Shown: positions 46,283 through 54,709 of the stretch, in pieces
How the letters are laid out: each line of letters starts with the position of its first letter
How positions within the stretch are numbered: position 1 is the stretch's first letter
NCBI GenBank assembly: GCA_965261775.1
Contig: OZ253477.1
Span: forward strand, 2,146,109-2,210,108
DNA from: G965261775 sp965261775
GTDB lineage: Bacteria; Pseudomonadota; Gammaproteobacteria; Eutrophobiales; Eutrophobiaceae
Reading direction: 5' to 3'
DNA length: 64,000 bases
The notes under the pieces: generated by a model
The model's database searches: none
Told to the model about the DNA's origin: nothing
Seen by the model: only the letters and a program-made list of their open reading frames with translations
Program-made: the position numbers and the translations under genes

Positions 46283-47097
46283 TAAAACAATTCCGACTGC
46301 TTGGTTTTCGGAGGGTAAAAAACGCCAATAATGACGAAGGGATTAGCCGCCCGCCCATGAAATTGACGAGTGGTTCCCAAAAACAAAGTAATATCACTAT
46401 TTTCTATAAAACCCCCGTATTTTTCTTTCACCTTTTGAAGCGCTTCTCCTTCGTTGCCGTCAGCCCGCTTCAGGCACTTCCGGTAAAGTACGCCTATTTC
46501 CCAATCTTCAATCATCAGGGTTGATTCTCGGCCTTGATCATCCTTAAAGCGATATGAAAACTTATAAGGCACTTTTTTAACCAGCTCGATTTTGCGTTTC
46601 ATATCTTTAAATAAAAAGCCCTGTTTGTTTTGGGCTTCTATCTCATCAAGAATTTCCGGCTTCCAGTTACTATCTACACGTTCAACTTTTAACTCCAAAA
46701 TTTCGCGGGGTTTAAACTGACACAGCGAAAGACTGTTTTCATCATTTGCCTTTTTAATGACCTCATCAAGGCCTGTGTAAACAGGCGTTTGATCCAGCGC
46801 TTCTTTGCGTAGTAGCCAATTATTAGTCATCGGCAACGGCGCATTGACAATCCGGATGGACGGGGGTCGTTCTAACTTATAGCTTTCAGGCCTGGGATCG
46901 GATGGATTTTTCTTGATATCAACCTCCACCCATTGATATTTTTTATACCGTTCATGCTCTTTTAGTTCGCGAAAGGGAATAGGATAGATTCGCCGCCACT
47001 TTCCTTGCTCGTTAACGCCAGCGGTGCAAACCAGTTCAAAATAGGTTTTTGAAAAGGTCGGGTACGTTTTAACCAAAATGAGAATCTTTTCTTTCAC
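46282..47097 (-). CDS. Uncharacterised protein of a helicase-nuclease operon
   Basis: A 271-residue soluble protein that I do not recognise. The N-terminal part KILILVKTYPTFSKTYFELV and RIYPIPFRELKEHERYKKYQ looks beta-rich, the middle is charged, and the C-terminus ends SDITLFLGTTRQFHGRAANP. It starts with GTG at 47097 overlapping the DUF488 gene stop (GTGA), and its TAA overlaps the helicase ATG. This tight coupling on both sides indicates that it belongs functionally to the DUF488 and helicase genes. A nucleic-acid-binding role is only a guess from context. Confidence 0.7.
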   Translation of the reverse strand: MKEKILILVKTYPTFSKTYFELVCTAGVNEQGKWRRIYPIPFRELKEHERYKKYQWVEVDIKKNPSDPRPESYKLERPPSIRIVNAPLPMTNNWLLRKEALDQTPVYTGLDEVIKKANDENSLSLCQFKPREILELKVERVDSNWKPEILDEIEAQNKQGFLFKDMKRKIELVKKVPYKFSYRFKDDQGRESTLMIEDWEIGVLYRKCLKRADGNEGEALQKVKEKYGGFIENSDITLFLGTTRQFHGRAANPFVIIGVFYPPKTKQSELF

Positions 47098-47975
47098 AAA
47101 TGTTCACATTTGACTTCATGGGTCGTTTGCAAATAGTCGCTGACGCAATGACGATGGCACTCTTGAGGGTGTTTTTCAAAACAAGTCAAAGCCATACGTT
47201 TATGTCGATTGAATAGATTCAACATGCGATCAATTTCATTTTCCTTTTTGGGCAATTCGTTTTTATAAGCCTTGAATAGAACCTGATAATCCCTTTTATT
47301 TTTTAAGTGCTTCCTTTTTTTTGAATCAATACCAAGCCCGGAGATATGTACATAAATAATATTTAAATCCTCGCAATACGTCTTCAATTGCGTTTTAGAA
47401 AAACCATACTTCATACTCAACGGGTTTTTACGCACATCACATAGCAGACGGATATTATTGCGTACCAATTCGTTCAGATAAGCATCTATGCTTTTGCCTT
47501 CATAACCAATCGTGAAAAGTATCGGTTCCTTGTTAGCTTGTATTCGCCTCTTTTCTTTTTCGGCCAGTCGCCTTTGCCTGGCTGTCATGTCCCATTCGCT
47601 GTAAATGGAAAAATAAGGGTATCTATCGTAAATGTAATTTACCATTCGCGCGTTGTCGCACGATTGAAACTCGCCGACAAGTTGGCGCACGAGATTTTCC
47701 TCCCGTGGTTTTAATTCCGGCGGCGACGTCTGCGCGAACCACTGCTTGTTTCCATCTTTGATGAATTGGTAGTGATCGGCCAACACCAATAAATCCTTGT
47801 TTGCCTGAAAAGAAAAACAACCATATTTGTAAGGCACGAAATCAAAAAGCTTCGCATCGTGCTTTTGACAAAAGAGAAACAGCAATTTTTGCAACTTAAT
47901 CCTGCTGATTCCCTTGTCACCGAAACCAGCGATCAAGTTGAGCAATATTTTGCGGCGGTAGTACATATTATTCAT
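47094..47975 (-). CDS. DUF488 protein with N-terminal winged-helix-like domain
   Basis: About 293 residues. The N-terminal 90 residues (RIKLQKLLFLFCQKHDAKLF, VPYKYGCFSFQANKDLLVLA) look like the DUF4065/Panacea type of winged-helix domain. The C-terminal half is DUF488: ILFTIGYEGKSIDAYLNELV, LLCDVRKNPLSMKYGFSKTQ and the cysteine/histidine signature LTCFEKHPQECHRHCVSDYL. The biochemical activity of DUF488 is not established. ATG 47975 overlaps the stop of the methyltransferase remnant; ATG 47966 is the alternative. It is translationally coupled to the next gene, implying one functional unit with the helicase-nuclease. Confidence 0.78.
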   Translation of the reverse strand: MNNMYYRRKILLNLIAGFGDKGISRIKLQKLLFLFCQKHDAKLFDFVPYKYGCFSFQANKDLLVLADHYQFIKDGNKQWFAQTSPPELKPREENLVRQLVGEFQSCDNARMVNYIYDRYPYFSIYSEWDMTARQRRLAEKEKRRIQANKEPILFTIGYEGKSIDAYLNELVRNNIRLLCDVRKNPLSMKYGFSKTQLKTYCEDLNIIYVHISGLGIDSKKRKHLKNKRDYQVLFKAYKNELPKKENEIDRMLNLFNRHKRMALTCFEKHPQECHRHCVSDYLQTTHEVKCEHL

Positions 47976-48226
47976 CTTCAAACAACGCATCTTGTTCAGG
48001 TTCTTTCGCCGCCAAGGGCAAATTAGAGACGTTCAAGCTGTAATCATCCTTGCTCCATTTTGTGGGCGACCGCTACCGTCGAACCGGAACCCAGGTTATT
48101 TTCGCTTACGCGCTCTTTGGCAGGATAAGACTCTTCCGGGTTTTCCAGCAGGATGCGCGGCTCAAGCCGAGGACGCTCATCTTTCCCGATCCATGTTAAT
48201 TCCAGTTTTTGTTTCTTCCGGCTCAT
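47968..48226 (-). pseudogene. Collapsed type III-like DNA methyltransferase (mod)
   Basis: ATG 48226 gives KKQKLELTWIGKDERPRLEP and RILLENPEESYPAKERVSEN, the conserved start of a family of adenine-specific methyltransferases. The frame then jumps to LGSGSTVAVAHKM, the C-proximal AdoMet motif, and after another jump the C-terminal tail YSLNVSNLPLAAKEPEQDAL appears in a different frame, ending at TAA 47968. At least two internal deletions removed most of the 500-600 codons, including the DPPY catalytic region. The remaining tail still abuts the DUF488 start, showing the original gene order mod, DUF488, unknown, helicase-nuclease. Confidence 0.75.
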
Positions 48227-48284
48227 TTATATTAAACATAGCGGCTTGGATGGAAAAAGATTCTTCAACCATTTATGACAGATT

Positions 48285-50693
48285 TCAACCTTTATAAGGT
48301 ATGCCTAAAAGACTAAAAGTAGATTGCTTAATATTGTGATCCACCTTATGTGTATTAAAATAATATTGCGTTCTTAACGCTAAAACTTTTTCAATAAATA
48401 CATGACCATTATATTTTTTGCAAAAAGACCGTAGTAATTTTTTTTCACGATCTGAAAAACGATCAGTAGTATTTAACATAGCAAAATACTGTATAAGATC
48501 GCATGCCGGAGTAGATTTGCGCTTAACAATTTTTTCAATTAATGGTTGAATTTCATTTACACTAATACAGTGAACAATTGTTTCTAAATTTGACATTGTT
48601 AGAAAGAAACAAAACCTTTCACAAAGCATTCGCAAACGTTCCTGTGCAAGCCCTTTTGTTCTTGATTCACAATAACTGACCAAATCTTCGATTCCTTTTT
48701 CATCAAGAATCGTTCCCACTAAACGTAACCCGCTCTCAATCACAGTACGGATCACTTTATCAATATCCTTTCGCTTTAAATTACCGTGATGGTTTCTTAA
48801 CACCTGCCCCAGCAATTCATTGTTTTTTAAAATTTTATATATATTGTTAATTGACTCAATATTACCGTCATAATCTTCCTCTTCCTTTGATTTATGTTCC
48901 ACATCATCTCTTATTTCTCTCTCCTCTTGTCTTGCTTTATCAACTGACTTGCTGGACGGTATATTCTTTGGCAGTTGTGACGTAATATTGCCAAAAACAT
49001 TTTTGGTTTCATCCAAGCACAGTGTGGCTTCAGGTATATCATAAAAAGTACGTAAAGATTGCAACATTACATTGTCAATCAATTCAATCTCAGTAGTGTG
49101 ATGAAGAATGAAAATTAAAATTTGATTATTGTCTTTAATGTAATTTTCATTAGTTAGCTTTTTAATAATGTCTTCGTGCTGTTTGCTGTTTCTTGCCAAG
49201 TAAGAACCAAGAAAAAATAAGTAAGAATATTTTTGGGAAAATGCTCCGTCTTTTACTAACGGCGTCATATTAAAGCCACCTGAAGTCAGTTTATTTAGAT
49301 TGCTAGCCGTTATAAGAAAGGTCTTACCATATTTTTGTTTAAAGCTATCATATGAATAGTGTTCCCCCTCTGAATATATCTCGAAGGCCAACTGTTCTAA
49401 AAAATTAAAACATGCATTTAAATCAGAATCTGATTCGCCAACTCCAGACTTAACAAGATGGGCGGTGATTAAAGCTTTGTAACAGTGACCATAAGAACTG
49501 ATCTCTAGGTTACTCGGCATATAAGCTTCAAAAGTTTGCAGTATGGATAGTATGTAAAAAGGATATCTTTCAACAATACCATCTCCAAGAACCGCATTAA
49601 TTTTATCTTCTGCTTGATCAATATCTTCGTAATTGACATTGCTAGTTTTTTTTATTAGTGCAAGCCGCTTCTTTATCAAACTCTCCAGACTGACATGGGA
49701 CAGTTCATAGATGTTTATAATGGAAAAGTCAGCTAATTCCTCATCATCATAAAAATAAGAATCATACTGATCAGAATGAGCTGACACCACTACACGATTA
49801 AACAATTTTTTCGCTAATAGAACATGTTTTTTACTATGTCGCGCATTTGATAAATTATCAAAAATGATAGTGACTTTTTCTTCTTGCTTTTTCCAGAGTT
49901 CATAATCGCCATTGAACTGGCGTTCATAACGTTCTTTGAAGATGTTGTCATTAGGCGTCTTATCCCGCACCTCATTTAAATCAATATAAATTACAGGTTG
50001 CCCCCTTTCAATTAAGTGCAATACTATATATTTACATAACGCTGTTTTCCCACTATTATCTTTTCCTTTGATAATTGTATGCTTCTTATTGAGCAAGCCA
50101 TCAACGTTTTTAATTTTTTCTACATCTTCTAATATATTTTCTTTACGAACAGACAGGGTAGGAAAAACAAAAATATCCTCAAGAGGAATCTGTTGTTGCG
50201 ATATAAAATCTGTTTTTTTTAGTCCATCGAGAAAATCATTTCTTGGGATATACGATTGACGATAATTTTGAATTACTTGTTTAACACCTTCATATATTTG
50301 CATGTACCCGTCATCTTGATCCTTCTGCAAGGGGTGGCCGTCATCAGGCAGTGCTTTGACATCATCATCCCGGATAAAGTCTTTCCACGGACAACTCTCT
50401 AGAATGATTGGAATCCTATAAATATGTCTATTTTGAGAAAAAATTTTCACACGCTCCCATTCATCTACACATGGTTCTGATGCAATAAACGTCCTGCTAA
50501 ATAGAAAAAGATAAATTTGAGAGGAGTTTAACTCTCTTTCTATAGATTTTGAAATAGACTGGCCTGGGGAAATGTTTCTATCACTCCATACCAATAAGCC
50601 AAAATCTTTCTTTAGCAATTTCAATACTTTTTCAATTCCATCTCTATATCGGGCATCTTTATGACTGTAGCTATAAAATAGTTTGATTTTCAT
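48285..50693 (-). CDS. TIR domain-NTPase (STAND-like) defence protein
   Basis: An 802-residue protein. Residues 1-145 form a TIR domain (KIKLFYSYSHKDARYRDGIE, LLVWSDRNISPGQSISKSIE, SEPCVDEWERVKIF). A P-loop NTPase follows, with Walker A GKDNSGKT at 210-217 and Walker B-like VTIIFDNLSNARHSKKHVLL. The remaining 450 residues are helical and have no named match. TIR domains in bacterial immunity usually hydrolyse NAD+ or signal from it. A TIR domain on a STAND NTPase suggests a sensor that recognises an invader and then triggers cell arrest. It stands alone and is A/T-rich. A short open end (MIDDEILKELED) lies just upstream. Confidence 0.8.
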   Translation of the reverse strand: MKIKLFYSYSHKDARYRDGIEKVLKLLKKDFGLLVWSDRNISPGQSISKSIERELNSSQIYLFLFSRTFIASEPCVDEWERVKIFSQNRHIYRIPIILESCPWKDFIRDDDVKALPDDGHPLQKDQDDGYMQIYEGVKQVIQNYRQSYIPRNDFLDGLKKTDFISQQQIPLEDIFVFPTLSVRKENILEDVEKIKNVDGLLNKKHTIIKGKDNSGKTALCKYIVLHLIERGQPVIYIDLNEVRDKTPNDNIFKERYERQFNGDYELWKKQEEKVTIIFDNLSNARHSKKHVLLAKKLFNRVVVSAHSDQYDSYFYDDEELADFSIINIYELSHVSLESLIKKRLALIKKTSNVNYEDIDQAEDKINAVLGDGIVERYPFYILSILQTFEAYMPSNLEISSYGHCYKALITAHLVKSGVGESDSDLNACFNFLEQLAFEIYSEGEHYSYDSFKQKYGKTFLITASNLNKLTSGGFNMTPLVKDGAFSQKYSYLFFLGSYLARNSKQHEDIIKKLTNENYIKDNNQILIFILHHTTEIELIDNVMLQSLRTFYDIPEATLCLDETKNVFGNITSQLPKNIPSSKSVDKARQEEREIRDDVEHKSKEEEDYDGNIESINNIYKILKNNELLGQVLRNHHGNLKRKDIDKVIRTVIESGLRLVGTILDEKGIEDLVSYCESRTKGLAQERLRMLCERFCFFLTMSNLETIVHCISVNEIQPLIEKIVKRKSTPACDLIQYFAMLNTTDRFSDREKKLLRSFCKKYNGHVFIEKVLALRTQYYFNTHKVDHNIKQSTFSLLGIPYKG

Positions 50694-50922
50694 ATCTGTT
50701 TCTCAATCCTCCAGTTCTTTTAAAATTTCATCGTCAATCATGTCAGTCAGGTTCCAAATTAGGAATTAGGATTGAAAATACTGGAAACTTGAGTAGTTTT
50801 CAAGTGGTGTAATCCTCACAGCACAAAAGCGGACGATTAATGTATCAATGGGCATTGAAATTCCGCAGCAATATCCCCATATGTAATAGAGTTATCACTA
50901 CCAAATTTAACAGGAGTTTCTA

Positions 50923-51174
50923 ATGACAAAAAAACAAGATACGGTTACTTATGAACTGAAACAGGGGGATGAGGTTGTGTATATTGGCATCACCAATGAC
51001 CCGAAGCGACGCGAACAACAGCATGAAAAAGAGGGCAAAAAATTCAGTAGCATGAAAGTCACATCAAAACGCATGACCGAAGACGAAGCCAGGAGAAAAG
51101 AGGCTGAGCTGCTTGCTACCTACCGCAAGAACCATGGGAAAAATCCAAAATACAATAAGGATTCTGACGGTTAG
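50923..51174 (+). CDS. Small GIY-YIG-like protein
   Basis: An 83-residue protein, DTVTYELKQGDEVVYIGITN followed by DPKRREQQHEKEGKKFSSMK. The pattern Y-E-L...V-Y-I-G-I-T-N-D-P-x-R-R-x-x-x-H is a compact GIY-YIG-type domain. The usual downstream catalytic glutamate may be one of those in EDEARRKEAELLATYRKNHG. Such short forms are often found alone in genomes; the role is unknown. ATG 50923 has AGGAG seven bases upstream. Confidence 0.7.
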   Translation: MTKKQDTVTYELKQGDEVVYIGITNDPKRREQQHEKEGKKFSSMKVTSKRMTEDEARRKEAELLATYRKNHGKNPKYNKDSDG

Positions 51175-51211
51175 TAACCTGTAATCAGTAGCAGCTATCG
51201 CTGAACCCGGG

Positions 51212-51566
51212 TTATTTTTTTGTTGCTTCATTACCCAGGTTAACAGTGCAAAACCTAATAGCATGCCCCTGTATCGTAACTGATTCGTCAGCCTCTATAT
51301 TAACATATGGGTGAAGAAGTATGCCGCTGGCTGTTAGTGATGTTGGATCAGTATTATCTTCCTGACTTCTCAGATAGGTGTACATCTGATAGATATAGCC
51401 GCTTCGTAGCGTTTCCTCACGATGCCAGCCTGATGTGGTTACAGAATTAAACCTGGTATCAATTACCAGTCGTTCGCAATCGGTAGCTACCCTGACCTCG
51501 GCGATCCTCAAATCAAAAGCCGAACTGTTTTCGCTGAAGTTTCCAAACCCGGGGAAATGGGTCCAT
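51212..51566 (-). pseudogene. McrC 3' remnant
   Basis: The C-terminal nuclease region of McrC, the partner of the methylation-dependent GTPase McrB: ERLVIDTRFNSVTTSGWHRE, LRSGYIYQMYTYLRSQEDNT, ASGILLHPYVNIEAD and IQGHAIRFCTVNLGNEATKK. The upstream part of the protein is missing and a stop codon lies just before 51566. There is no mcrB. It is debris of a former restriction system. Confidence 0.75.
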
Positions 51567-51580
51567 GAAGTCGGTCAGAG

Positions 51581-51694
51581 TCAGGGTGGCCGGGCGCGTG
51601 CTCTGTTGAGTATGATTTGTTGCGGTTCCCGATCGTAGGCTTCAAGGATCAGATCCGATGTGTTCGGATTTCTGTCGGGCACTTCGACCTTCAT
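51581..51694 (-). other. Truncated gene coupled to hipA
   Basis: ATG 51694 overlaps the hipA stop (TGATG) and gives MKVEVPDRNPNTSDLILEAY and DREPQQ before stopping at 51581. The coupling suggests a real third gene of the hipBA operon whose remainder was replaced by the McrC debris. The family is not recognised. Confidence 0.4.
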
Positions 51695-52956
51695 CAGGCC
51701 GACTGAGCCTCCCGGATGCTGATTTTCCTGTCAATAAGCATGATATTACTCCGGCGGACACCATATTCTTTTGCAAGCTGTTTCCATTTGCCGAGAGCTG
51801 TTTTTGTTTGATCCATGATGTTGTGGATTGTTTCCCGGGACAGTTTTGCTTCCAGGCCGAGCTTGATGAGGTTATCTGTGGTTGGATTTTTGCCTTCGCC
51901 CATCACCACAGTGCTTTGCTCACCACGCAGGCCGGAGGAAAAAGTCAGATCATATGAGGGCGACACCTTCCATTCACCAGACGCATTCATCAAAAAGCTG
52001 AAATTTTTGGCATGATCATCACGATTATGGGACAGCACGTTAAACACCGCCAGGCGATACATTTTTCCAACTTCTCGTATGTCTTTCGTCAAAATCATGG
52101 TGAGTGCCAATAAATCTTCATAATCCAATGACGGCGTTCTAAAATCAGAATGTAAAAGCCCGCAAGCTGTATGCATATGCAGACGTTGACTTCCCTGCTC
52201 ATTAATACTTCGATCAAAGCGTTTGACCGCAAAATAACCAGCCCCTTTCTGCGCCGGGAATAAATACACCTCCGGCATATCAAGACCGGCATCAACCGCC
52301 ATCAACGCGTACACATATTCAATCGCACCGGCATCAGTTCCATCATTCACATTCGGAAACTTCACGAGCCATGGCTGATAATTCTCTGGAAGTACCTGCG
52401 TACCGTGAATTACCTTTTTTTTATCTTTATGTAAGCCAATCATCGCCTTTGGCCGTGCGCCTGCGGACGAGCCATTTAAAGACAGCAACTCTACCAGAAC
52501 GTCTGTGGCCTTCCCCGATAAAACCCGCTCGGCCTGTTGTGCCAGGTTGTCTATATTGATAATGCCTTGAGAGACATCTTCATCAGTATGATCAGGCTCA
52601 TAAACGAGTGCCCCCATGCCTCCTTGCCCAACATAGGTCAAGCGATCAAGGGCAGAGAGTTCTTCCGGCATTACCCCGAGAGAACGCATCCTCCGATCCA
52701 ACAATAATCGCCCCCAACCATCAGGCAGGCTGTCATTAAACACGCCTGGTAATCCTCCAAACAGGAACGCGTCAAATGACTGTACTCCAGGTTTTAATGG
52801 GCAATTTATCGGTGAAATCTCCAGGCCCTGTTCAATAAAACCGGCATCATATTCAAAATATATCTTGCGCTCACGCCTTGCCAAACGCCAAACAGGAATG
52901 GTTTCATCAGCAAAGCGCAATCCAACCTTGATATGTGAAACGGGTTCAAAACTCAT
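51694..52956 (-). CDS. hipA: HipA-family Ser/Thr kinase toxin
   Basis: A 420-residue protein with the N-terminal HipA couple domain (VGLRFADETIPVWRLARRER, FLFGGLPGVFNDSLPDGWGR) and a kinase core. The ATP-loop region is LNGSSAGARPKAMIGLH, the catalytic loop is SHNRDDHAKNFSFLMN and the metal-binding motif is YDLTFS. HipA kinases phosphorylate tRNA synthetases and induce dormancy. The antitoxin gene precedes it with a four-base overlap. A 190-bp copy of its 5' end and the hipB 3' end occurs at 58.5 kb. Confidence 0.9.
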   Translation of the reverse strand: MSFEPVSHIKVGLRFADETIPVWRLARRERKIYFEYDAGFIEQGLEISPINCPLKPGVQSFDAFLFGGLPGVFNDSLPDGWGRLLLDRRMRSLGVMPEELSALDRLTYVGQGGMGALVYEPDHTDEDVSQGIINIDNLAQQAERVLSGKATDVLVELLSLNGSSAGARPKAMIGLHKDKKKVIHGTQVLPENYQPWLVKFPNVNDGTDAGAIEYVYALMAVDAGLDMPEVYLFPAQKGAGYFAVKRFDRSINEQGSQRLHMHTACGLLHSDFRTPSLDYEDLLALTMILTKDIREVGKMYRLAVFNVLSHNRDDHAKNFSFLMNASGEWKVSPSYDLTFSSGLRGEQSTVVMGEGKNPTTDNLIKLGLEAKLSRETIHNIMDQTKTALGKWKQLAKEYGVRRSNIMLIDRKISIREAQSA

Positions 52957-53264
52957 GTGCGCCAGCCGTGTTTACGTCCGGTCTTAGGCTTTCCCGCCAG
53001 CACATCATCAATAGAATTAAAGGAATCTTCTTCTGATGGCTTCAATGCCTCCACAACATCCGCAAGCCTGTCAAGCACCATAACAATCTTTAAGAATGAC
53101 TCCAGCGAGATAAGCCCCTTCTGCTCAAACTTACGGAGTGTAGGCAGGCTGACACCAGAACGGTTGGCCAGGCCTTTTTGCGTCAAGCCTTGCTGCAAGC
53201 GTCTCGCCCTGACAGACTGGCTAAGTAGCTTTTGCGCTTTAGATATCGTTAAAAATGATCTCAT
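52953..53264 (-). CDS. hipB: HipB-family HTH antitoxin
   Basis: A 103-residue protein with a helix-turn-helix (RLQQGLTQKGLANRSGVSLP, TLRKFEQKGLISLESFLKIV) and a C-terminal tail rich in charged residues. I choose ATG 53264, preceded by GGAAG. An inverted repeat overlaps the start region (53264-53303), consistent with autorepression. It overlaps hipA by ATGA. Confidence 0.85.
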   Translation of the reverse strand: MRSFLTISKAQKLLSQSVRARRLQQGLTQKGLANRSGVSLPTLRKFEQKGLISLESFLKIVMVLDRLADVVEALKPSEEDSFNSIDDVLAGKPKTGRKHGWRT

Positions 53265-53303
53265 TATATTACTTCCATGAATTAATGCAGATAAGTAACA
53301 TAA
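53264..53303. promoter_or_regulatory. Probable hipBA operator (inverted repeat)
   Basis: Arms TTATATTACTT (53264-53274) and AAGTAACATAA (53293-53303) match at 10 of 11 positions when one is complemented. The repeat spans the hipB ribosome-binding site and start. Confidence 0.5.
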
Positions 53304-53600
53304 TAATATCAATTTAGCGGGAAATCAATCTCACTTTTACAGGGAATCTTACTGACGCACCTCAGACAGCACCGGCGGTATCAGACCACCGGCGACGCTA
53401 CCACAAACCCGTCCGCCACTCACCGGGACAGTTAGACCGATGACGGCAGCTCACCCGGTGATATCACCCCGGCCACCCCAGATCGACCATTTTGCTGACG
53501 TCAGCAAAATGGTCCGAGACCCCATAACCATGGTCTTTTATAACGGATCAGGCCGAAGCCGTCGTATGAAAAAATGTGTGAAAAATTCTGGGCACTACCG
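53304..53600. other. Gene-free GC-rich stretch with a perfect palindrome
   Basis: Upstream of hipB lies a GC-rich segment unlike its neighbours. It contains the 30-bp palindrome at 53485-53514 and no frame of interest on either strand. It ends at endolysin remnant E and is probably a scrap of transferred DNA. Confidence 0.4.
53485..53514. repeat. Perfect 30-bp palindrome without loop
   Basis: GACCATTTTGCTGAC followed at once by its exact complement. It is not followed by a T-run, so it is unlikely to be a terminator. A dimeric protein binding or resolution site is possible. Confidence 0.7.
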
Positions 53601-53664
53601 TTAAAGGGGCTTATTCTCCATAGGCAGGCTGAGGCCGGGGGCTATACAGCGCTTAAATCAGAGC
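53601..53664 (+). pseudogene. Endolysin 3' remnant E
   Basis: LKGLILHRQAEAGGYTAL, with the same nucleotide core (AAAGGGGCTTATTCTC) as remnant D. Only about 20 codons remain. It overlaps the end of the metallopeptidase gene on the other strand, as remnant B does. Confidence 0.65.
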
Positions 53665-54363
53665 CATTTCAAGCTTATGCTTGCGTTTCATCCAGTCAGG
53701 TATCGTGCGATCCAGCAATTTATAAAACCCGGTCCCATGGTTATGGTGGATGAGATGGCAAAGTTCGTGAATGATCACATACTCAATACATTCTTTAGGC
53801 GTTTGGATCAGGTTCGTGTTAAGCGTGAGCTGGCCTTTACCTGACAAGCTTCCCCACCGTTTATCCATTTTTTGGAGCTTTAAGTCTGGTTTATTTAAGT
53901 CGCCTTTTTTGAAATCTCCCCAACAGTCATCAAAGACCTTCGATAAATAAATCTTTGCGCGTCTTCTGTACCATGAATCCATGAGCTTTTTTATCTGGTC
54001 AGGCTGATCGGAGGTTGTTTCGATATAGAAGTAACCATTTTTTAGCAGTACCTTATTTTTATCTGAAATCCCGATTTTTAATCGGTACTTTCGTCCAAGA
54101 TACAGGTGACTTTCCCCGCCAACATATTTTCGGTCAGGAGTGCGGGGGTCAAATTGCTTGAAATAGGCAATCTGTCGTTTAATCCAGCGAGCTCTCTTCT
54201 TTATTTTCTCTTCGATGGCTTCCAGCGTTGAGTTTGAAGGCGCTTTTACCACCACGCTTTCATCCGGGTGAACCGCGATCTCCAATGACTTGCGGTGACA
54301 TCTAAGGAGCTCATAATCAATTTCCGTCTTTCCGTAGCTGATGGTGCAGGGGATGGATGCCAT
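53653..54363 (-). CDS. YgjP-like zinc metallopeptidase (DUF45/M48 type)
   Basis: A 236-residue protein with the zinc motif HELCH (VIIHELCHLIHHNHGTGFYK) and family stretches YVGGESHLYLGRKYRLKIG and DKRWGSLSGKGQLTLNTNLI. It is related to but clearly different from the homologue at 16.2 kb. It ends a remnant type I restriction locus (hsdM, rhuM, hsdS and hsdR pieces upstream), the normal place for this gene. Its substrate is unknown. Confidence 0.88.
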   Translation of the reverse strand: MASIPCTISYGKTEIDYELLRCHRKSLEIAVHPDESVVVKAPSNSTLEAIEEKIKKRARWIKRQIAYFKQFDPRTPDRKYVGGESHLYLGRKYRLKIGISDKNKVLLKNGYFYIETTSDQPDQIKKLMDSWYRRRAKIYLSKVFDDCWGDFKKGDLNKPDLKLQKMDKRWGSLSGKGQLTLNTNLIQTPKECIEYVIIHELCHLIHHNHGTGFYKLLDRTIPDWMKRKHKLEMALI

Positions 54364-54383
54364 GATGTATTTTATCTTTGTTT

Positions 54384-54707
54384 TTATTCGATTATTTGCT
54401 TCTCATAGCCTTTTTTTGCTAAACAACCATCAAAAATTTTGTTTCTGATATGTTGGGAATTTCTCCGTATTGCAGCATTAGAACCCGCACAATGACTTGC
54501 GAAATTCCCTCTTATTTGAGAACAGTCTTGAAGCTGGGGTGATTGAATGGAATATGACTTCTGTAGACATTCTGCTTCATCAATACGCCACTGTAACTCT
54601 TTTTTATCAAGTGAGATTTTGGGGTTGCTGTACCTGTATTCAACTTTTTTAGTTGTGGAACAACCAACGGTTAGAATTATTAATAAACATATTTGCATTG
54701 TTTTCAT
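54384..54707 (-). CDS. Hypothetical lipoprotein
   Basis: A 107-residue protein with a lipoprotein signal MKTMQICLLIILTVGCSTTK (lipobox LTVGC). The mature part has four further cysteines (EAECLQKS, LQDCSQIRG, SHCAGSN, FDGCLAKKG), suggesting disulphides. Otherwise I do not recognise it. It lies between an 82-codon gene and the metallopeptidase. Confidence 0.6.
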   Translation of the reverse strand: MKTMQICLLIILTVGCSTTKKVEYRYSNPKISLDKKELQWRIDEAECLQKSYSIQSPQLQDCSQIRGNFASHCAGSNAAIRRNSQHIRNKIFDGCLAKKGYEKQIIE

Positions 54708-54709
54708 AC

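Noticed and set aside
53485..53514. Integron attC site
   Set aside because: The palindrome lacks the RYYYAAC and GTTRRRY core sites and there is no cassette arrangement or integron integrase.
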